A stretch of 64,000 bases of DNA, from the NCBI GenBank assembly GCA_963971305.1, contig OZ020308.1, positions 35,865,275 to 35,929,274 of the forward strand, given 5' to 3'. This document shows, piece after piece, positions 57,010 to 64,000 of this stretch; positions within the stretch are counted from its first letter, which is position 1, and each line of letters starts with the position of its first letter. The position numbers were made by a program, and so were the translations under genes. The DNA is from Arcuatula senhousia (taxonomy: Eukaryota > Mollusca > Bivalvia > Mytilida > Mytilidae). The notes beneath the pieces were generated by a model. It did not search any database and was not told the DNA's origin. It saw only the letters and a program-made list of their open reading frames with translations.

Positions 57010-57976
57010 TATGGATTAATTTTCCTTTCATGTTCAGAGTTAATCATTTTTTCTAAGAACATAACCGTTCTCTTCAATCTATTAGGAACCTACTCTTAAA
57101 ATCAGGATTTGAAACGATTCTAAGCATAGAAGATCGGCAACACGGGTGAAATTAGTCTAGTTCAATACTTAAATAAAACGCGTGAGAATATTAGTGGTAT
57201 TATTATACTACAAATTCTGCAAACCTACTAACAAAATCAGATTGTATTGAAATGGAATATTGTAACATTAATCGGCATCATTTTCCCTTGTAGTATGTAT
57301 AAAAATACATTTAAAATTTAAACAGTACAGATTTTCAAATTTAAAAATGATAATAAAGGGAAACAATTTCTAATCACATGTTTAAATCAACTGTTTGCAA
57401 ACAGAATATTCGCACGAAATGAAAGCATTAATAAATTAATAACAGAGTAATTAGATACATAACAAGCAGTTGTTTAGGTGTACTAATGGGGTCGTTTATC
57501 TTTACCCATGGCTACTTGTTATCACAAGATGCAGATAAATTGTATTTCAATATTGTTTTTTAAAATTACACATTTGATGCAATAACTCAATATTACTTTT
57601 AACCAGACAACAGGCAGAAATCAAACAGAAAACTATCATGGTTTGGCATAACCACTTAAACAAAAATTCGATATTTTTCGGATATTTTTTGGCATAGTAT
57701 CTGGTTACCAGATTGATTTATCGCCCCTTTGTTTTTCGTTGTCCAATAATATAGTTCCTATTAAAATTACAATTCATTGTTCCTAAATGTCCCGTTTGTA
57801 TTTTGTTTTGTTTTGTTTCTTGATTCTGTGATTTACTGTTTTAACCTAAACCATAAATTGAGCATGGAAAGTCAATGACACTTGATATAGAAAAAGAATT
57901 AATTTTCCTAACTCATGTCCTCATAAAAAGAGACCAAAGATTTTCAATTAAAAACAAAAAAAATAAAACTATTGCA

Positions 57977-60900
57977 TTAGTTCCTTAACACTTTGCATGC
58001 TTTAGTTTTTGTGTTTTTATTGTAGTTTAGGAGGAGAAGAAGACACAAACTTTACGGTGTTAGGGGAGATAACTCCGTAACAATAAATAGTTCGCTTTCG
58101 CAGGGTAAATTGCGAAGAGTTTTTTTATGACCGATATACCACCTTAAATATCAAAATGATATGTCGCGAAACAAAAAATATATTGGGGCGGCGGATGAAA
58201 AATAATAATAATAATAATAATCAGAAGAATTGCTAGAAGGTCTTTACGACCGTAGTCGTGAAAGACCTTAATAAAGACCGGTCAACATTTTTTCATCTGA
58301 TTTTGACTAAATATGATTAAAAGTAGTATATTTAACATGTTTTGACCACTTTTAGTGCAAAAATGTCAATTTTCACATTTTTGGAAAAAAGGGGGGATGA
58401 ACTATTAATTTCTTTATTTCTAATATCTGAGACCCTTAAATGGGTTAAATGTGTTGAAATAGTGTCATAAAGTTGATTTGACCTTGAAAAGTCAGTCAAG
58501 GTCATACGGTTACTCTGTATCTAAGACCGGTGTAAATTTCCTTAAAATCCATTCGCGTTCAATATTTTAGCATTTTTTTCTCATTTTGGGGTTTTTAGAG
58601 GTAGAAAAGACATTGGACAACTGATTAGCACTAAAAATATGACTTAAATATGAATAATTATGTAAAATATAGATCTGTATATGTAGTAACCCTTAAAATT
58701 CCATTTTGGTTAATTTGACCTTGACCTTTGACCTTGGATTTTGACATTTTTGGATGTAACATATGTCACCTAAGTTTAATGGTGAAGGTTCCAAGTCTCT
58801 ATGACCAACGGTTTAAAAGATAAAAATCTTGACGAGTCGCGACACTTTTTGAATCTTAAACGCGTCAACAGGAAGTGATTTGAAATTTATTAAATTGGTC
58901 CATAGAGCTTGTTTATTAGTTCCTTAACACTTTGCATGCTTTAGTTTTTGTGTTTTTATTGTAGTTTAGGAGGAGAAGAAGACACAAACTTTACGGTGTT
59001 AGGGGAGATAACTCCGTAACAATAAATAGTTCGCTTTCGCAGGGTAAATTGCGAAGAGTTTTTTTATGACCGATATACCACCTTAAATATCAAAATGATA
59101 TGTCGCGAAACAAAAAATATATTGGGGCGGCGGATGAAAAATAATAATAATAATAATAATCAGAAGAATTGCTAGAAGGTCTTTACGACCGTAGTCGTGA
59201 AAGACCTTAATAAAGACCGGTCAACATTTTTTCATCTGATTTTGACTAAATATGATTAAAAGTAGTATATTTAACATGTTTTGACCACTTTTAGTGCAAA
59301 AATGTCAATTTTCACATTTTTGGAAAAAAGGGGGGATGAACTATTAATTTCTTTATTTCTAATATCTGAGACCCTTAAATGGGTTAAATGTGTTGAAATA
59401 GTGTCATAAAGTTGATTTGACCTTGAAAAGTCAGTCAAGGTCATACGGTTACTCTGTATCTAAGACCGGTGTAAATTTCCTTAAAATCCATTCGCGTTCA
59501 ATATTTTAGCATTTTTTTCTCATTTTGGGGTTTTTAGAGGTAGAAAAGACATTGGACAACTGATTAGCACTAAAAATATGACTTAAATATGAATAATTAT
59601 GTAAAATATAGATCTGTATATGTAGTAACCCTTAAAATTCCATTTTGGTTAATTTGACCTTGACCTTTGACCTTGGATTTTGACATTTTTGGATGTAACA
59701 TATGTCACCTAAGTTTAATGGTGAAGGTTCCAAGTCTCTATGACCAACGGTTTAAAAGATAAAAATCTTGACGAGTCGCGACACTTTTTGAATCTTAAAC
59801 GCGTCAACAGGAAGTGATTTGAAATTTATTAAATTGGTCCATAGAGCTTGTTTATTAGTTCCTTAACACTTTGCATGCTTTAGTTTTTGTGTTTTTATTG
59901 TAGTTTAGGAGGAGAAGAAGACACAAACTTTACGGTGTTAGGGGAGATAACTCCGTAACAATAAATAGTTCGCTTTCGCAGGGTAAATTGCGAAGAGTTT
60001 TTTTATGACCGATATACCACCTTAAATATCAAAATGATATGTCGCGAAACAAAAAATATATTGGGGCGGCGGATGAAAAATAATAATAATAATAATAATC
60101 AGAAGAATTGCTAGAAGGTCTTTACGACCGTAGTCGTGAAAGACCTTAATAAAGACCGGTCAACATTTTTTCATCTGATTTTGACTAAATATGATTAAAA
60201 GTAGTATATTTAACATGTTTTGACCACTTTTAGTGCAAAAATGTCAATTTTCACATTTTTGGAAAAAAGGGGGGATGAACTATTAATTTCTTTATTTCTA
60301 ATATCTGAGACCCTTAAATGGGTTAAATGTGTTGAAATAGTGTCATAAAGTTGATTTGACCTTGAAAAGTCAGTCAAGGTCATACGGTTACTCTGTATCT
60401 AAGACCGGTGTAAATTTCCTTAAAATCCATTCGCGTTCAATATTTTAGCATTTTTTTCTCATTTTGGGGTTTTTAGAGGTAGAAAAGACATTGGACAACT
60501 GATTAGCACTAAAAATATGACTTAAATATGAATAATTATGTAAAATATAGATCTGTATATGTAGTAACCCTTAAAATTCCATTTTGGTTAATTTGACCTT
60601 GACCTTTGACCTTGGATTTTGACATTTTTGGATGTAACATATGTCACCTAAGTTTAATGGTGAAGGTTCCAAGTCTCTATGACCAACGGTTTAAAAGATA
60701 AAAATCTTGACGAGTCGCGACACTTTTTGAATCTTAAACGCGTCAACAGGAAGTGATTTGAAATTTATTAAATTGGTCCATAGAGCTTGTTTATTAGTTC
60801 CTTAACACTTTGCATGCTTTAGTTTTTGTGTTTTTATTGTAGTTTAGGAGGAGAAGAAGACACAAACTTTACGGTGTTAGGGGAGATAACTCCGTAACAA

Positions 60901-63900
60901 TAAATAGTTCGCTTTCGCAGGGTAAATTGCGAAGAGTTTTTTTATGACCGATATACCACCTTAAATATCAAAATGATATGTCGCGAAACAAAAAATATAT
61001 TGGGGCGGCGGATGAAAAATAATAATAATAATAATAATCAGAAGAATTGCTAGAAGGTCTTTACGACCGTAGTCGTGAAAGACCTTAATAAAGACCGGTC
61101 AACATTTTTTCATCTGATTTTGACTAAATATGATTAAAAGTAGTATATTTAACATGTTTTGACCACTTTTAGTGCAAAAATGTCAATTTTCACATTTTTG
61201 GAAAAAAGGGGGGATGAACTATTAATTTCTTTATTTCTAATATCTGAGACCCTTAAATGGGTTAAATGTGTTGAAATAGTGTCATAAAGTTGATTTGACC
61301 TTGAAAAGTCAGTCAAGGTCATACGGTTACTCTGTATCTAAGACCGGTGTAAATTTCCTTAAAATCCATTCGCGTTCAATATTTTAGCATTTTTTTCTCA
61401 TTTTGGGGTTTTTAGAGGTAGAAAAGACATTGGACAACTGATTAGCACTAAAAATATGACTTAAATATGAATAATTATGTAAAATATAGATCTGTATATG
61501 TAGTAACCCTTAAAATTCCATTTTGGTTAATTTGACCTTGACCTTTGACCTTGGATTTTGACATTTTTGGATGTAACATATGTCACCTAAGTTTAATGGT
61601 GAAGGTTCCAAGTCTCTATGACCAACGGTTTAAAAGATAAAAATCTTGACGAGTCGCGACACTTTTTGAATCTTAAACGCGTCAACAGGAAGTGATTTGA
61701 AATTTATTAAATTGGTCCATAGAGCTTGTTTATTAGTTCCTTAACACTTTGCATGCTTTAGTTTTTGTGTTTTTATTGTAGTTTAGGAGGAGAAGAAGAC
61801 ACAAACTTTACGGTGTTAGGGGAGATAACTCCGTAACAATAAATAGTTCGCTTTCGCAGGGTAAATTGCGAAGAGTTTTTTTATGACCGATATACCACCT
61901 TAAATATCAAAATGATATGTCGCGAAACAAAAAATATATTGGGGCGGCGGATGAAAAATAATAATAATAATAATAATCAGAAGAATTGCTAGAAGGTCTT
62001 TACGACCGTAGTCGTGAAAGACCTTAATAAAGACCGGTCAACATTTTTTCATCTGATTTTGACTAAATATGATTAAAAGTAGTATATTTAACATGTTTTG
62101 ACCACTTTTAGTGCAAAAATGTCAATTTTCACATTTTTGGAAAAAAGGGGGGATGAACTATTAATTTCTTTATTTCTAATATCTGAGACCCTTAAATGGG
62201 TTAAATGTGTTGAAATAGTGTCATAAAGTTGATTTGACCTTGAAAAGTCAGTCAAGGTCATACGGTTACTCTGTATCTAAGACCGGTGTAAATTTCCTTA
62301 AAATCCATTCGCGTTCAATATTTTAGCATTTTTTTCTCATTTTGGGGTTTTTAGAGGTAGAAAAGACATTGGACAACTGATTAGCACTAAAAATATGACT
62401 TAAATATGAATAATTATGTAAAATATAGATCTGTATATGTAGTAACCCTTAAAATTCCATTTTGGTTAATTTGACCTTGACCTTTGACCTTGGATTTTGA
62501 CATTTTTGGATGTAACATATGTCACCTAAGTTTAATGGTGAAGGTTCCAAGTCTCTATGACCAACGGTTTAAAAGATAAAAATCTTGACGAGTCGCGACA
62601 CTTTTTGAATCTTAAACGCGTCAACAGGAAGTGATTTGAAATTTATTAAATTGGTCCATAGAGCTTGTTTATTAGTTCCTTAACACTTTGCATGCTTTAG
62701 TTTTTGTGTTTTTATTGTAGTTTAGGAGGAGAAGAAGACACAAACTTTACGGTGTTAGGGGAGATAACTCCGTAACAATAAATAGTTCGCTTTCGCAGGG
62801 TAAATTGCGAAGAGTTTTTTTATGACCGATATACCACCTTAAATATCAAAATGATATGTCGCGAAACAAAAAATATATTGGGGCGGCGGATGAAAAATAA
62901 TAATAATAATAATAATCAGAAGAATTGCTAGAAGGTCTTTACGACCGTAGTCGTGAAAGACCTTAATAAAGACCGGTCAACATTTTTTCATCTGATTTTG
63001 ACTAAATATGATTAAAAGTAGTATATTTAACATGTTTTGACCACTTTTAGTGCAAAAATGTCAATTTTCACATTTTTGGAAAAAAGGGGGGATGAACTAT
63101 TAATTTCTTTATTTCTAATATCTGAGACCCTTAAATGGGTTAAATGTGTTGAAATAGTGTCATAAAGTTGATTTGACCTTGAAAAGTCAGTCAAGGTCAT
63201 ACGGTTACTCTGTATCTAAGACCGGTGTAAATTTCCTTAAAATCCATTCGCGTTCAATATTTTAGCATTTTTTTCTCATTTTGGGGTTTTTAGAGGTAGA
63301 AAAGACATTGGACAACTGATTAGCACTAAAAATATGACTTAAATATGAATAATTATGTAAAATATAGATCTGTATATGTAGTAACCCTTAAAATTCCATT
63401 TTGGTTAATTTGACCTTGACCTTTGACCTTGGATTTTGACATTTTTGGATGTAACATATGTCACCTAAGTTTAATGGTGAAGGTTCCAAGTCTCTATGAC
63501 CAACGGTTTAAAAGATAAAAATCTTGACGAGTCGCGACACTTTTTGAATCTTAAACGCGTCAACAGGAAGTGATTTGAAATTTATTAAATTGGTCCATAG
63601 AGCTTGTTTATTAGTTCCTTAACACTTTGCATGCTTTAGTTTTTGTGTTTTTATTGTAGTTTAGGAGGAGAAGAAGACACAAACTTTACGGTGTTAGGGG
63701 AGATAACTCCGTAACAATAAATAGTTCGCTTTCGCAGGGTAAATTGCGAAGAGTTTTTTTATGACCGATATACCACCTTAAATATCAAAATGATATGTCG
63801 CGAAACAAAAAATATATTGGGGCGGCGGATGAAAAATAATAATAATAATAATAATCAGAAGAATTGCTAGAAGGTCTTTACGACCGTAGTCGTGAAAGAC

Positions 63901-64000
63901 CTTAATAAAGACCGGTCAACATTTTTTCATCTGATTTTGACTAAATATGATTAAAAGTAGTATATTTAACATGTTTTGACCACTTTTAGTGCAAAAATGT
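57977..64000. repeat. 939-bp satellite array, at least 6.4 copies
   Basis: 3' hairpins start at 58237, 59176, 60115, 61054, 61993, 62932 and 63871, exactly 939 bp apart. No difference between units was noticed. Each unit has a linker, a TGACCTTTGACCTTGG block, the core GTTTAGGAGGAGAAGAAGAC, (AAT)n and the AAGGTCTTTACGAC hairpin. Confidence 0.97.

Larger units (their letters stand above)
51010..64000. mobile_element. Train element 6, continues beyond the window
   Basis: The first 9.09 kb copies element 5 with only a few substitutions and one- or two-base indels in homopolymers. It then continues as an expanded 939-bp array. The 3' end is not in the window. Confidence 0.82.

Noticed and set aside
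57977..64000. Regular direct repeats resembling a CRISPR or rDNA array
   Set aside because: Units are 939 bp, fully repeated without unique spacers, in a eukaryotic repeat context. No rRNA-like sequence is seen.

Overview
The window looks like nuclear DNA of a mollusc, most likely a bivalve. It is AT-rich and intron-rich and has one conserved housekeeping gene. It is packed with non-autonomous repeats of the bivalve 'pearl' / Helitron type: core tandem repeats of about 160-180 bp, an ACGG or other microsatellite, and short inverted termini. A DIRS retrotransposon and a 5'-truncated LINE are also present. The species cannot be named from the sequence alone.

Positions 612-22652 (minus strand) hold a complete nine-exon gene for replication factor C subunit 2 (RFC2), 345 codons, with every intron GT-AG and every splice phase matching. 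Its introns are filled with mobile DNA. Intron 7 carries a pearl-like element (2159-2897) and a DIRS-type tyrosine-recombinase retrotransposon (2981-7812) with both terminal repeats and the diagnostic internal complementary region. Intron 2 carries a 5770-bp element (13501-19270) with about 615-bp inverted repeats that start CACGGTGG and are flanked by a 5-bp CATTT duplication, features that point to the Transib/RAG-like group. Intron 1 carries a LINE 3' fragment inserted in an older repeat.

Positions 22653-31340 are mostly small inverted-repeat elements (a Tc1/mariner-like MITE, foldbacks, an 84-bp near-perfect hairpin) and tandem-core elements (25111-25561, 27388-28169, 29350-30240, 30780-31340). 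Two short plus-strand stretches (28297-28435 and 30358-30526) look like exons of an unidentified gene.

Positions 31341-64000 are a head-to-tail train of six related elements with Helentron-like structure: a 5' hairpin, a subterminal AGGTCTTTC inverted repeat, (AAT)n, and a 3' hairpin. Each new 5' end abuts the (AAT)n or hairpin at the 3' end of the previous element. Five of the six have a multimeric tail. In the last element the tail has expanded into an apparently identical 939-bp satellite array running off the window (at least 6.4 copies). The last two elements form an almost identical 9.09-kb direct duplication. No RNA gene, CRISPR array or intact transposase/helicase gene was seen.
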